Both the position numbers and the translations under genes were made by a program. 64,000 nucleotides of DNA. Source: Halomonas rhizosphaerae (lineage in GTDB: Bacteria > Pseudomonadota > Gammaproteobacteria > Pseudomonadales > Halomonadaceae). The stretch covers positions 62,001-126,000 of the forward strand of contig NZ_JASCQP010000023.1 of the NCBI RefSeq assembly GCF_030010555.1, given 5' to 3'. The number at the start of each line of letters is the position of its first letter. Position 1 is the first letter of the stretch. A model generated the notes under the pieces. That model had not been told where the DNA came from, ran no database searches, and was given only the letters and a program-made list of their open reading frames with translations. This document shows positions 52,964 through 61,612 of this stretch, one piece after another.

Positions 52964-53315
52964 GCGCTGCCCTCCTCGCCCAGCCCGGGCCACACACCCC
53001 TAGGGCATGGAAACCATGGCAACAGTATGGATGGAGCCGCTGTGTGTCAGGGTAGGTAACGGGAGGGCGCGGCGCTATTGATCACCTCCTTGAACAGGTA
53101 GACATGATGGATTGACCTGCCCAGCCGGAAACCTCCCCCCCCAGCTTCACCGTAGATGGAGGCATCGACCGGAGCGGCGTTGCCGACCACCCTGGCAGCA
53201 CCGCGCCCCAGTCACGGCATCGGCATCGGCACCACGGGCGATGGCCGCGTCGCACGGGCGGCTGATATTCTTTGCTGATATCTTTTCCTGAAATGAAAGA
53301 ATCAAACGGGACGCC

Positions 53316-54341
53316 ATGATGACGCTCTTCGCCCGCCTCAAGGAAGTGGCCTCGCCGATAATCGGCCTGGGCTGCATGAACCTCTCCCACGGCTACGGCA
53401 GCCCGCTTCCCGAGAGCGAGGCGCTGCATGCCCTGGAGGCGGCCTTCGACATGGGCTATCGCCACTTCGATACTGCCACCCTCTACGGCGCCACGGCCAA
53501 CGAGCGGCTGGTGGGCAAGGCCCTGGCGGGCAGGCGTGGCGATATCCTGCTGGCCAGCAAGTGCGGCATGGCCATGGACCCGGAACTCGGCCGCAAGGTG
53601 ATCGACGGGCGCCCCGAGACGCTGCGCCGCCAGTGCGAGGCAAGCCTCGCGCGACTGGGCACCGACCACCTGGACCTCTACTACCTCCACCGCTGGGACA
53701 AGGGCGTGCCCATCGAGGAGAGCGTCGGCGCCCTGGGCAGGCTGGCGGAAGAAGGCAAGGTGCGCGCCATCGGGCTCTCCGAGGTGTCGGCGGCCACCCT
53801 GCGCCGCGCCCGGGCCGAGCACCCCATCGCGGCGGTGCAGTCGGAGTACTCGCTATGGACCCGCAATCCCGAGATCGGCCTGATCGAGGCCTGTCGCGAG
53901 GCCGGCACTGCCCTGGTGGCCTTCAGCCCCCTGGGGCGCGGCTTCCTGGCGGGTGCCGTCAGCGACCCCGGTCGCCTCGAGGAGAGTGACATGCGCCGCG
54001 GCATGCCGCGCTTCAGCGCCGAGAACCATCCCCGTAACCTGCGCCTGCTGGCGGAGTTCACGGCGCTAGCGGAGGAGCTGGGCATGACACCGGGCCAGCT
54101 GGCCCTGGCCTGGCTGCAAGCCCAGGGCGACGACATCCTGCCGATCCCCGGATCGCGCAATATCGATCACATGCGCGAGAACCTGGCGGCACAGCGCCTG
54201 CCGCTGTCACCGGAAACCGTGGACCGGCTGAACGCCATGATGACCCCGGACCAGGTGGCGGGGGCTCGCTACGGCGAGGCCCAGCAGGCGGAAGTCGACA
54301 CCGAGGAGTTCGGCGAGCCGGATACAGGAACCCCCGCCTAG
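53316..54341 (+). CDS. aldo/keto reductase
   Basis: 341 aa, (beta/alpha)8 barrel using NADPH. Catalytic residues appear in the usual places: Asp and Tyr in GYRHFDTATLYGATANERLV, Lys in LLASKCGMA, and His in LDLYYLHRWDKGVPIEES. The cofactor-binding end has FSPLGRGFLAG and ILPIPGSRNIDHMRENL. This is the AKR branch of general stress and xylose-reductase-like enzymes. The tail (EEFGEPDTGTPA) is acidic. A second Met follows at once, so the exact start is uncertain by one codon. Between 52964 and 53315 I see no gene. Confidence 0.92.
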   Translation: MMTLFARLKEVASPIIGLGCMNLSHGYGSPLPESEALHALEAAFDMGYRHFDTATLYGATANERLVGKALAGRRGDILLASKCGMAMDPELGRKVIDGRPETLRRQCEASLARLGTDHLDLYYLHRWDKGVPIEESVGALGRLAEEGKVRAIGLSEVSAATLRRARAEHPIAAVQSEYSLWTRNPEIGLIEACREAGTALVAFSPLGRGFLAGAVSDPGRLEESDMRRGMPRFSAENHPRNLRLLAEFTALAEELGMTPGQLALAWLQAQGDDILPIPGSRNIDHMRENLAAQRLPLSPETVDRLNAMMTPDQVAGARYGEAQQAEVDTEEFGEPDTGTPA

Positions 54342-54427
54342 ACGCGGAGCGCCCAGGAGCAGGGGGATTCGGCTGCCGATTCCCGCATTCTGCCACGTCA
54401 TGTGACGCGCGGGCCCTCGGTCATGCT

Positions 54428-54661
54428 TCAGTTATGGTCGACCAGCCCGGCCTCACCAGCCGCCTGGGCACAGTGGGCGCAGCAATAGACCGTATCGCCA
54501 TGCTGAACACCGTGGCCGATCACGCGGCAGCCACACTGGGCACATGACGGTGCCAGCTTGTGGATGGCACATTCGAAGGAATCGAAATCGAAGCTCTGGC
54601 CGCCCTTGGTGACCGTGAAGGTGTCGTCGTATTGATTGCCGCAGGTCGCACAGGTACCCAT
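54428..54661 (-). CDS. small cysteine-rich zinc-ribbon/metallothionein-like protein
   Basis: 77 aa with nine cysteines and several histidines: CATCGNQYDD, FECAIHKLAPSCAQCGCRVI, and DTVYCCAHCAQAAG. The pattern of paired CxxC and CxxH motifs suggests two zinc-binding sites, as in prokaryotic metallothionein or YHS/TRASH-like proteins. The AGGAGGTG ribosome site seven bases before ATG (54659-54661) fixes the start and implies strong translation. It may act in metal storage or stress, which would suit the zinc and metal genes elsewhere in the window, but there is no direct link. Confidence 0.75.
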   Translation of the reverse strand: MGTCATCGNQYDDTFTVTKGGQSFDFDSFECAIHKLAPSCAQCGCRVIGHGVQHGDTVYCCAHCAQAAGEAGLVDHN

Positions 54662-54801
54662 CACACACCTCCTGCATGCCTTCCTCGGTGGATTCTCCCC
54701 GTGGCCCCCTGCTGCAATCCAACCGAACCGCAACGGTGTATTCCTGGCGCCAGGGTCATCGATGTCCGACCGGAAAGGCCGTCTTGACGATATATTCTTT
54801 A

Positions 54802-54811
54802 CCCCCCCCCC
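54802..54811. repeat. C10 homopolymer tract
   Basis: Ten consecutive C residues lie about 140 bp upstream of the cysteine-rich gene (G10 on its strand). Such tracts slip easily during replication. The rest of 54662-55133 holds no supported gene; a 32-codon Arg-rich frame at 54902-55000 (minus) lacks a ribosome site. Confidence 0.6.
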
Positions 54812-55133
54812 AACGTAGCAGACGCCCGGCCCTCTGCTAGAACGTGACGGGCGCCGCAAGACGCAGAACGGGCGATCATGCATCGGCGGAGGCGCCTGAG
54901 CCTAGGCGTCGTCAGCCCTCCTGCGCGCCCGCCGCCTCTCGCCCAGCCGCGAGAGCGCGCGGCGCACCGGCCGCCACAGCCGGCTGAGCAGCCACAGCAT
55001 AGGCAGTCATGGCGGCCGGTCATCCGTGAGGCTGAGGAACCTCAAGCGTAGCACCCCCGCCCTCCCGCAGACGCCGCCTCCGGCCCTTGGTATTCTCGGT
55101 AGTTATATCCATAGCTAAGTTCGAGGAATTGCC

Positions 55134-55733
55134 ATGTGGGATGAACGCTACGACACCGACGACTATGTCTATGGCACCGAGCCTAACGACTTCCTGCGCG
55201 AGCAGGTGGGGCTGATCGGCGAGCCGCCGCGGGAGGTGCTGTGCCTGGCCGATGGCGAGGGGCGCAACGGCGTCTACCTGGCCAGGCTCGGCCATCGGGT
55301 GCTCTCCGTGGATGCCTCGGCGGTCGGCCTGCGCAAGGCGGCTCGCCTGGCCGAGCAGGAGCGCGTGCCCCTCGAGACCCTGGTCGCCGACCTCACCGAG
55401 CACACCTTCGCCGCCGAGGCCTTCGACGCGGTGGTGTCGATCTTCTGCCATGTGCCCGAGGCGGGCCGCCCGCACCTGCACCGCCAGGTGGCGCGCACCC
55501 TGAAGCCCGGCGGGATCCTGATCCTGGAGGCCTATACCCCGGCCCAGGTGCCGCGAGACACCGGCGGACCGGATACCCCGGACCGCACCCCCACCGCCGC
55601 GGAGCTGGAGGCGGCCTTCGCCGACTTCGAGATCCTCTCGAGCCGCGAGTTCGACCGCCAGGTAGTCGAGGGCCGCGGCCATACCGGCCTGGGGGCCGTG
55701 GTGCAGTTCATCGCCCGCAAGCGCCCGGCCTAG
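55134..55733 (+). CDS. SAM-dependent class I methyltransferase
   Basis: 199 aa. It begins MWDERYDTDDYVYGTEPNDF, typical of the small TehB/thiopurine-like methyltransferase group. Motif I is VLCLADGEGRNGVYLARLGH, motif II the VLSVDAS strand end, and motif IV FDAVVSIFCHVP, followed by LKPGGILILEAYTPAQ. The substrate is unknown; relatives act on small molecules. GAGGAA precedes ATG 55134 by seven bases. Its stop TAG overlaps, through the palindrome CTAG at 55730-55733, the stop of the convergent hydrolase gene. Confidence 0.87.
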   Translation: MWDERYDTDDYVYGTEPNDFLREQVGLIGEPPREVLCLADGEGRNGVYLARLGHRVLSVDASAVGLRKAARLAEQERVPLETLVADLTEHTFAAEAFDAVVSIFCHVPEAGRPHLHRQVARTLKPGGILILEAYTPAQVPRDTGGPDTPDRTPTAAELEAAFADFEILSSREFDRQVVEGRGHTGLGAVVQFIARKRPA

Positions 55734-56629
55734 GCGGGCCGGCGCTCGCGCCCTTCCGTTGTCAGGACCCTGTCGAGGAAGCCGAGCAGTTCCGGCAGTT
55801 CCTCGTCGATATGCTGGCTGAGGTCGTGATCGCCGGGCAACAGGCGCAGCTCGGCCGGGGTGTCGCCGCGGCTGGCGTGGAGCCATTCGGCATCACTCGG
55901 GGGGATCACCTCGTCGTCACGGCCGTGCACCAGCAGCACCGGGCAGCGCACCCGCGGTAGGGTGGTCACGGGCGCGATGGCGTCGAAGCGATGGCCGATC
56001 ACGTGCTCCACGTAGCGCAGCACGTACCAGCCCAGCGGGACGAACGGCAGCCGCTTCCCCGCCAGCCAGCGACGCATCATGCCTTCCGGGTGGGCGAAGG
56101 CCGAGAGGCTGACCACGGCGGCGATGTCGTCACGGCGCGAGGCGGCCAGCAGCACCGCCGCGGCCCCAACCGAATGGCCGAGCAGGGCCACCGGCGCATC
56201 GGCCATGCCCGGGCGGGCGCGCAGCCAGGCCAGGGCGGCCTCGGTGTCCTCGGCGAAGCGCGGCATGGAGGAGAAGCTGTCGGCGTCGCTCTCGCCATGG
56301 TTGCGAACATCGAACAGCAGCACGTTCCAGCCCGCCGCCTGCAGCGGCCTGGCCAGTGGCAGCATCAGCTCGCGGTTGGCGCCCCAGCCGTGGGTGATCA
56401 CCACCGTGTCGCGATCCTGGCCGGGTAGCCACCAGCCCGCCAGCGTCCTGCCCCGTCGCGTGGGAATGGTCACCGTCTCCCCGGTCACGCCGTGCTCGGC
56501 AAGACCCTGCATGACCGGCACCCGCGGCGCGGCCAGGCTGACCCTCAGCCGCCGATGGAAGAGGTGCAGCAGCAATACCAGCCCCGCCGGCAGCAGGCCC
56601 CACCAGAGCCAACCCGGCACCACAGTCAT
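55730..56629 (-). CDS. membrane-anchored alpha/beta hydrolase
   Basis: 299 aa. An N-terminal span (WLWWGLLPAGLVLLLHLF) anchors a hydrolase domain: VVITHGWGANRELMLPLARP for the oxyanion loop, the nucleophile elbow LLGHSVGAAAVLLA (Gly-His-Ser-Val-Gly), the acid in LLVHGRDDEVIPP and the His in LLPGDHDLSQHI. This is a serine hydrolase of the CocE/BAAT-like or acyl-esterase type with unknown substrate. It begins 3 bp after the tspO stop on the same strand, so the two are an operon. Confidence 0.87.
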   Translation of the reverse strand: MTVVPGWLWWGLLPAGLVLLLHLFHRRLRVSLAAPRVPVMQGLAEHGVTGETVTIPTRRGRTLAGWWLPGQDRDTVVITHGWGANRELMLPLARPLQAAGWNVLLFDVRNHGESDADSFSSMPRFAEDTEAALAWLRARPGMADAPVALLGHSVGAAAVLLAASRRDDIAAVVSLSAFAHPEGMMRRWLAGKRLPFVPLGWYVLRYVEHVIGHRFDAIAPVTTLPRVRCPVLLVHGRDDEVIPPSDAEWLHASRGDTPAELRLLPGDHDLSQHIDEELPELLGFLDRVLTTEGRERRPA

Positions 56630-56632
56630 CGC

Positions 56633-57109
56633 CTAGCCGCCGCCATTGAGCCACCAGGTGGCGGCATTGAGGTAGGCGGCGAAACTCACCCAGGCCAGGT
56701 AGGGCACCAGCAACCAGGCGGCGAGGCGCGAGACCGCGGCGAAGCGGCGGATGGTGAGCAGGATCAGCCCCCACAGCAGCAGCAGGTCGAGCAGCGCCAG
56801 GCCCATCCAGTGCAGGCCGAAGAACAGGATCGACCAGAGCGCGTTGGCGGCGAGTTGGGCGACGAAGGGCCAGAGGGTGGACCAGCGGGCAGCGGGCGGC
56901 GCGGCCAGGGTAGCCCGCCAGGCGGCCAGCGACATCAGCAGGTAGAGCGTGCTCCAGGCGATGGGGAAGACGAGGTCGGGCGGGGTAAGCGGCGGCTTGG
57001 CCAGCCCCGCGTACCAGTCGCCGGGCGGGGTGGCGATGCCGCTCAGCGCGGTCAGCACGACCAGCGCCAGCCAGCCGAGGAGGATCATCAGTGAGCGAGC
57101 CGGGGTCAT
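56633..57109 (-). CDS. tspO: TspO/MBR family tryptophan-rich sensory protein
   Basis: 158 aa with five membrane spans. The family markers are WYAGLAKPPLTPPDLVFPIA followed by WSTLYLLM, ANALWSILFFGLHWMGLALL, and the late PYLAWVSFAAYLNAATWWLN. TspO proteins bind tetrapyrroles and are often part of stress or light and oxygen responses. ATG 57109 has GGAGG six bases upstream; an earlier in-frame Met adds an Arg-rich leader and is rejected. It precedes the hydrolase gene by 3 bp. Confidence 0.93.
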   Translation of the reverse strand: MTPARSLMILLGWLALVVLTALSGIATPPGDWYAGLAKPPLTPPDLVFPIAWSTLYLLMSLAAWRATLAAPPAARWSTLWPFVAQLAANALWSILFFGLHWMGLALLDLLLLWGLILLTIRRFAAVSRLAAWLLVPYLAWVSFAAYLNAATWWLNGGG

Positions 57110-57248
57110 GGGCGGCCTCCTTGCCAGTCGGACGTCAGGGGAGATTAGCACACTCCCAGGGCCGCCCCGGTCGGCGGCACCGCGCCCCGGGGCACCGAGC
57201 GGCGGCTATAGTAAGGTGGTCCTCGCCAACCGACTGCCGGAGCCCGCC

Positions 57249-57914
57249 ATGACCGCCCGTCTTCCCCTGCACTTCGCCGCCCTCTGCCTGCTGTGCCTGT
57301 CCGGCGCTGCGCTCGCCCAGACCGGCGAGACGGAATTCCGCGCCTACGAGGATGCCCTGGCCCGGGGCGCCCAGCATGCCGACCTCTGGCAGGCGGGCTG
57401 GACCACCGTCTATGCCGGCAGCCTGGCGCTCAGCGCCTGGCAGGCAAGCGAGGCGAGCGACGACGAGGACCGCTATGACGGCCGGGTGGGCGTGGTGAAG
57501 TCGGCGCTTGCGCTGGGCGGCATGCTGCTGGACCGCCAGCCCCATCCCGCCGCCTACCGGGCGCTGCAGGCGGGCGAGGAGGGCGATATCGAAGGCGCCC
57601 GACGGCTGCTGCAGTCGGTGGCCGAGGAGGAGCGCTGGCGGCGCAGCTGGGAGGCGCGGCTGGGGTCGCTTGCCGTGAACACCGCGGCGGGGCTGGTGAT
57701 CGGTGTGGGCGATGATCGTCCCGACGACGGCGCCCTCAACTTCGCCACCGGCATGCTGGTCAGCGAGCTGCAGCTGCGCACCCAGCCGGGCCAGGCCATG
57801 GCGGCGGTGAACCGCTTCCAGCCGGCGGCGGTGTCGTTCGGCGACGTGCACCTGGAGGGGGAAGTCGCCTGGCTGGTGGGGCCGAACCAGCTGGGCGTGG
57901 CGCTGCGCTATTGA
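57249..57914 (+). CDS. exported protein of unknown function
   Basis: 221 aa. A signal peptide MTARLPLHFAALCLLCLSGA with cleavage near ALA-QT is followed by helices (FRAYEDALARGAQHADLWQA), a possible membrane-associated stretch GWTTVYAGSLALSAWQAS, and a C-terminal beta-rich end AAVSFGDVHLEGEVAWLVGP. I do not recognise the family. It stands alone, divergent from tspO with a 139-bp gap, and ends 50 bp before the zinc-uptake control region. A link to zinc is not shown by the sequence. Confidence 0.7.
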   Translation: MTARLPLHFAALCLLCLSGAALAQTGETEFRAYEDALARGAQHADLWQAGWTTVYAGSLALSAWQASEASDDEDRYDGRVGVVKSALALGGMLLDRQPHPAAYRALQAGEEGDIEGARRLLQSVAEEERWRRSWEARLGSLAVNTAAGLVIGVGDDRPDDGALNFATGMLVSELQLRTQPGQAMAAVNRFQPAAVSFGDVHLEGEVAWLVGPNQLGVALRY

Positions 57915-57967
57915 GGGGCAGCTGACAGCACCCGGGGTCGCGTCTGGCGGTGGCCAGCGCCCGTATT

Positions 57968-57980
57968 GTTATGTTATAAC
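57968..57980 (+). promoter_or_regulatory. Zur-like box upstream of the zinc-uptake operon
   Basis: GTTATGTTATAAC, a GTTAT/ATAAC dyad around GTT, matches the core of gammaproteobacterial Zur sites (TGTTATnnTATAACA type). It lies 27 bp before the first gene of a znu-type operon, so zinc-dependent repression is predicted. Confidence 0.75.
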
Positions 57981-58007
57981 CTCCGCCAGTTTTCCGGAGG
58001 CTCCCCC

Positions 58008-58157
58008 ATGGCACACCATCGACACCGGCATCGCCCGGAAGGGCCCTGCCATTTCTCCCTGATGTCGCTCTCCGCGACCCGCCGCCTGCTGCTGGTCGCG
58101 GCACCGCTCGCCGCCCTGTGGCTGACGGTCTCCTGGGCCGCGGGATGGTGGTCCTGA
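58008..58157 (+). CDS. small His-rich membrane peptide at the head of the znu operon
   Basis: 49 aa. It starts MAHHRHRHRPEGPCH, with six His in the first 15 residues, and then has one membrane span (LLLVAAPLAALWLTVSWAAG). GGAGG lies about 6 bases before ATG 58008, and its stop shares a base with the znuC start (TGATG), so it is translationally coupled. The position directly behind a Zur-like box and the His cluster suggest a zinc-binding helper of the ZnuBC transporter. I know no named family for it. Confidence 0.7.
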   Translation: MAHHRHRHRPEGPCHFSLMSLSATRRLLLVAAPLAALWLTVSWAAGWWS

Positions 58158-58891
58158 TGTCGCGCCTGCAACTGCACGACCTGCAGCTGGCCCGCGGCGG
58201 CCAGACGGTCCTCGAGCACCTGGACGGCCGCTTCCAGGACGGCGCCATCACCGCCCTGATCGGCGCCAACGGCGCCGGCAAGAGCACCCTGATCGCCGCC
58301 ATCATGGGCATGCTGGCCCCGGTGGCCGGCAGCGTGGAGTGCCGGGTGCCCCGTGAGCGCTGCGCCTGGCTGCCCCAGCAGCTGGCGCTGGACCTCACCT
58401 TCCCGATGAGCGTGGAAGAGCTGATCATGACCGGCACCTGGCCGAGCCACGGGGGCCTGAAGGGGTACTGCGCGGCCCACTACCGCCGCGGCCGCGAGAT
58501 CATGGCGCGACTGGGCATCTCGCACCTGGCGCACCGGCCGCTCGGGGAGCTCTCCGGCGGCCAGCGCCAGCGCGCCCTGCTGGGCCGCACCCTGATGCAG
58601 GAGGCCGAGCTGTTGCTGCTCGACGAGCCCTTCGCCAACGTCGACATCGAGACGGTGGACGTGCTGATGGAGGTGCTGCGCGACATGGCCCGGCAGGGTG
58701 CCACCATCATCGTGGTGATCCACGACATGGAGCAGCTCGCCCGCCTGGCCGACGACGTGCTGCTGCTCGCCGGCGGCCATGGCCGCTGGGTCAGCCCCGA
58801 TGCCCTGCTCGACCACCACAGCGGCCTGGTGCCCCGGGTGCCGCGCCTGCCCCTGACCTTTCCGGATGCCTCCCATGCTGGCACTGCTTGA
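58157..58891 (+). CDS. znuC: zinc ABC transporter ATP-binding protein
   Basis: 244 aa. Walker A is IGANGAGKSTLIAAI (about residues 36-44), the Q loop WLPQQLALDLTFPMSVEELI, the signature LSGGQRQRALLGRTLM, Walker B LLLLDEPFANVDIE and the switch VVIHDMEQL. The LDLTFPMSV segment is typical of metal-type ABC ATPases (ZnuC/MntB). The start at 58157 overlaps the preceding stop; a longer upstream frame is rejected. It overlaps znuB by about 26 bp. Zn rather than Mn is favoured by the Zur-like box and the His-rich binding protein. Confidence 0.92.
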   Translation: MSRLQLHDLQLARGGQTVLEHLDGRFQDGAITALIGANGAGKSTLIAAIMGMLAPVAGSVECRVPRERCAWLPQQLALDLTFPMSVEELIMTGTWPSHGGLKGYCAAHYRRGREIMARLGISHLAHRPLGELSGGQRQRALLGRTLMQEAELLLLDEPFANVDIETVDVLMEVLRDMARQGATIIVVIHDMEQLARLADDVLLLAGGHGRWVSPDALLDHHSGLVPRVPRLPLTFPDASHAGTA

Positions 58892-59765
58892 GGCCTGGCT
58901 GCTGGCCCCCTTCGACTACGGCTTCATGCAGCGCGCCCTGGTGGCCGGCCTGGCGCTGTCGCTGGCCGCCCCGCCGCTGGGGGTCTTCCTGATGCTGCGC
59001 GGCATGAGCCTGATCGGCGACGCCATGGCCCACGCCATCCTGCCCGGGGTGGCGCTGGGCTTCCTGGCCGCCGGCTTCTCGCTGCCGATCATGAGCCTGG
59101 GCGGCATCCTCTCGGGGCTGCTGGTGGCGGTGCTCGCCGGCAGCGTGTCGCAGATGACCGGCCACCGCGAGGACTCGGCCATGGCCAGCTTCTTCCTGAT
59201 CTCGCTGGCCGCGGGGGTGATGCTGGTGTCGCTGGGCGGCAGCAGCGTGGACCTCACCCATGTGCTGTTCGGCTCGATCCTGGCCGTGGACTCCACCGCC
59301 CTGGTGCTGATCGCCGGCATCAGCAGCCTGATCGTGGTGATCCTGGCGGTGATCTTCCGCGCCCTGGTGGTGGAGTGCCTCGACCCGCTCTTCCTGCGCG
59401 GCCAGGGAGTGCGGGGCGGCGTGGTGCACGGCATCTTCCTGGGGCTGGTGGTGCTCAACCTCACCGCCGGCTTCCAGACGCTGGGCACCCTGATGGCGGT
59501 GGGCCTGATGATGCTGCCGGCCACCACGGCCCGCTTCTGGAGCCAGCGCCTGGAGGGGCTGATCGCCATCGCCATCGGCATCGCCCTGGTGGCCAGCACC
59601 GGCGGCCTGCTGCTCTCCTACCACCTCAGCCTGCCCTCGGGGCCGGCCATCATCCTGCTGGCCGGCGGCGGCTATGTGCTCTCCGCGCTGTTCGGCCGAC
59701 ACCACAGCCTGACCGCCCGCTGGCGCCGCCATGCCGCGCCACTGGGCGCCCCCGAACACGACTGA
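58866..59765 (+). CDS. znuB: zinc ABC transporter permease
   Basis: 299 aa with about eight to nine membrane spans. The ABC-3 family features are FDYGFMQRALVAGLALSLAA at the start, GMSLIGDAMAHAILPGVALG as the conserved loop that docks ZnuC, and LGTLMAVGLMMLPATTARFW in the late spans. ATG 58866 lies inside the end of znuC; a second Met three codons on is an alternative. The C-terminus is basic and cytoplasmic (RHHSLTARWRRHAA). znuA follows 24 bp after the stop. Confidence 0.92.
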   Translation: MPPMLALLEAWLLAPFDYGFMQRALVAGLALSLAAPPLGVFLMLRGMSLIGDAMAHAILPGVALGFLAAGFSLPIMSLGGILSGLLVAVLAGSVSQMTGHREDSAMASFFLISLAAGVMLVSLGGSSVDLTHVLFGSILAVDSTALVLIAGISSLIVVILAVIFRALVVECLDPLFLRGQGVRGGVVHGIFLGLVVLNLTAGFQTLGTLMAVGLMMLPATTARFWSQRLEGLIAIAIGIALVASTGGLLLSYHLSLPSGPAIILLAGGGYVLSALFGRHHSLTARWRRHAAPLGAPEHD

Positions 59766-59789
59766 CACAGCGAACCGAGGAATCCTGCC

Positions 59790-60827
59790 ATGCGCCTTTC
59801 ACGCCCCTTTGCCCTGCTCGCCGGGCTTTCCACCCTGCTGGCCCTGCCCGCCGCCCTGGCCGCCGAGCGCGTCCAGGTGGTCACCAGCTTCAGCATCCTC
59901 GCCGACATGATCGAGAACGTCGGCGGCGAGCATGTCGAGGTGACCGCCCTGGTGGGGGCGGACAGCGATGCCCACGTCTACTCGCCGCGCCCCACCGACG
60001 CCCGCGCCCTGGCCGAGGCCGACCTGGTGGTCTTCAACGGCCTGCAGTTCGAGGGCTGGATGGAACGGCTGATCGACGCCAGCGACTTCGCCGGCCCCCT
60101 GGTGGTGGCCACCGACGGCATCGAGGCGCAGCTCACCGCCGCGGAGGCCGACGGCCATGATGACCACGACGATGCCGAGGATCACGGCCATGAGGCGCAT
60201 GGCGATGAGGACAACGAGGCCCACGACGACCATGACCATGGTTCCATCGATCCCCACGCCTGGCAGGACCTGAGCATGGGCCAGCTCTACGTGGCCAATA
60301 TCCGGGACGGCCTGATCGAGGCCGACCCGGACAACAGCGACGCCTACCGGGCCGGCGCCGAGCGCTACCTCGAGGAGATCGCCGCCACAGATGTCGAACT
60401 GCGCGAGCTGCTCGGCGGGATTCCCGCTGGCACCAGCGTGATCACCGGCCATGACTCCTTCGGCCACTTCGCCCGCGCCTACGGCCTGGCGTTCCTCTCG
60501 CCCCAGGGGCTCTCCACCGAGGCCGAGCCCAGCGCCGCCAACATGGCGCGGCTGATCGACGTGATCCGCGAGGAGAACGTCCGGGCGCTGTTCCACGAGA
60601 ACATGACCAGCCCGGCGATGATCGACCAGCTGGCCGAGGAGACCGGCCTGTCGGTGGCCGGCACCCTCTATGCCGACGCCCTGGCCAGCGAGGGCGAGGC
60701 CAGCAGCTGGCTCGGCATGATGCGCCACAATGCCCGCACCCTGCACGATGCCTTGGCCGAGCCGGGGGATGATGACCATGGACATGACGACTACGGGCAT
60801 GACGATGATCACGGGCACAGCCACTGA
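59790..60827 (+). CDS. znuA: zinc ABC transporter periplasmic binding protein
   Basis: 345 aa. The signal peptide ends ALPAALAAE. The mature protein has the cluster A-I binding fold, with metal-ligand His residues at GADSDAHVYSPRP, SIDPHAWQDL, and VITGHDSFGHFARAYGL. A long His/Asp-rich loop (DGHDDHDDAEDHGHEAHGDE, at about 112-150) and a second His tail at the C-terminus (HGHDDYGHDDDHGHSH) are characteristic of zinc rather than manganese proteins. GAGGAA precedes ATG by nine bases. A perfect terminator with a UUCG loop follows. It is the last gene of the operon. Confidence 0.93.
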   Translation: MRLSRPFALLAGLSTLLALPAALAAERVQVVTSFSILADMIENVGGEHVEVTALVGADSDAHVYSPRPTDARALAEADLVVFNGLQFEGWMERLIDASDFAGPLVVATDGIEAQLTAAEADGHDDHDDAEDHGHEAHGDEDNEAHDDHDHGSIDPHAWQDLSMGQLYVANIRDGLIEADPDNSDAYRAGAERYLEEIAATDVELRELLGGIPAGTSVITGHDSFGHFARAYGLAFLSPQGLSTEAEPSAANMARLIDVIREENVRALFHENMTSPAMIDQLAEETGLSVAGTLYADALASEGEASSWLGMMRHNARTLHDALAEPGDDDHGHDDYGHDDDHGHSH

Positions 60828-60848
60828 ACATCAGGCTCATTACGCTGC

Positions 60849-60877
60849 CAGCGCCACCTTCGGGTGGCGCTGTTTTT
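60849..60877 (+). terminator. terminator of the zinc-uptake operon
   Basis: CAGCGCCACC and GGTGGCGCTG pair around a TTCG tetraloop and run into TTTTT. A textbook intrinsic terminator 21 bp after znuA. Confidence 0.95.
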
Positions 60878-60932
60878 ATATGGACACCGATTTTATGGGA
60901 CCATCGAGCTCCGGACGCGAAGGATGTCTCCC

Positions 60933-61586
60933 ATGCTCGAGTTCCGCCAGGTCCACAAGGCCTATGCCACCCCCCTGGGCCCGCTTGAGGTACTGACCGG
61001 GGTCAACCTGACCCTGGCCGCCGGCGAGAGCCTGGCGCTGATGGGCGAGTCGGGCTGCGGCAAGTCGACCCTGCTCCACCTGGCCGCGGGCCTCGATCTG
61101 CCCGATCGCGGCGAAGTCCGGGTCGCCGGCCGGGCCATCTCGTCGCTCGGCGAGGCGGGCCGGGCACGGCTGCGTCGCGAGACCCTGGGCCTGGTGTTCC
61201 AGCAGTTTCATCTCGTGCCGAGCCTGACCGTCCTCGACAATCTGCGCCTGCAGGCGCGGCTCGCCGGTCGCGAGGATCGCGCCTGGTCGGCAGAACTGGT
61301 CGAGCGTCTGGGCCTGGCCGGGCTGGCGAGGCGCTACCCGGAGCAGCTCTCCGGCGGCCAGCAGCAGCGCCTGGCCATCGGCCGTGCCCTGGCGCCGCGC
61401 CCGGCCCTGCTGCTCGCCGACGAGCCCACCGGCAATCTGGACGAGAGTACCGCCGACGAAGTACTGGACCTGCTACTGGCCCTGGTCCGTGATACCGGCT
61501 CCGCCCTGCTGATGGTGACCCACAGCCCCCGGGTGGCCGCGCCGCTGGACCGCTGCCTGCAGCTTTCGCATGGCCGTATCGGCTGA
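60933..61586 (+). CDS. ABC transporter ATP-binding protein (LolD/MacB type)
   Basis: 217 aa. Walker A is GESGCGKSTLLHLAAGLDLP, the Q loop LGLVFQQFHLVPSLTVLDNL, the signature LSGGQQQRLAIGRAL, Walker B LLLADEPTGNLDESTA and the switch VTHSPRVAA. The short insert and ADEPTGNLD are typical of the LolD/MacB/FtsE group that works with FtsX-like permeases; a permease of that type lies 850 bp downstream, beyond a TVP38-type gene. ATG 60933 was chosen because GAAGGA is ten bases upstream; a Met three codons earlier is too close to it. Confidence 0.88.
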   Translation: MLEFRQVHKAYATPLGPLEVLTGVNLTLAAGESLALMGESGCGKSTLLHLAAGLDLPDRGEVRVAGRAISSLGEAGRARLRRETLGLVFQQFHLVPSLTVLDNLRLQARLAGREDRAWSAELVERLGLAGLARRYPEQLSGGQQQRLAIGRALAPRPALLLADEPTGNLDESTADEVLDLLLALVRDTGSALLMVTHSPRVAAPLDRCLQLSHGRIG

Positions 61587-61612
61587 TTCAGCGTTGCAAG
61601 GACACCAATACC

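Noticed and set aside
54902..55000. 32-aa Arg-rich frame on the minus strand (MLWLLSRLWRPVRRALSRLG...)
   Set aside because: No ribosome site, and Arg-rich frames arise easily in GC-rich DNA. It may still be a small membrane-active peptide, but the sequence alone does not support it.
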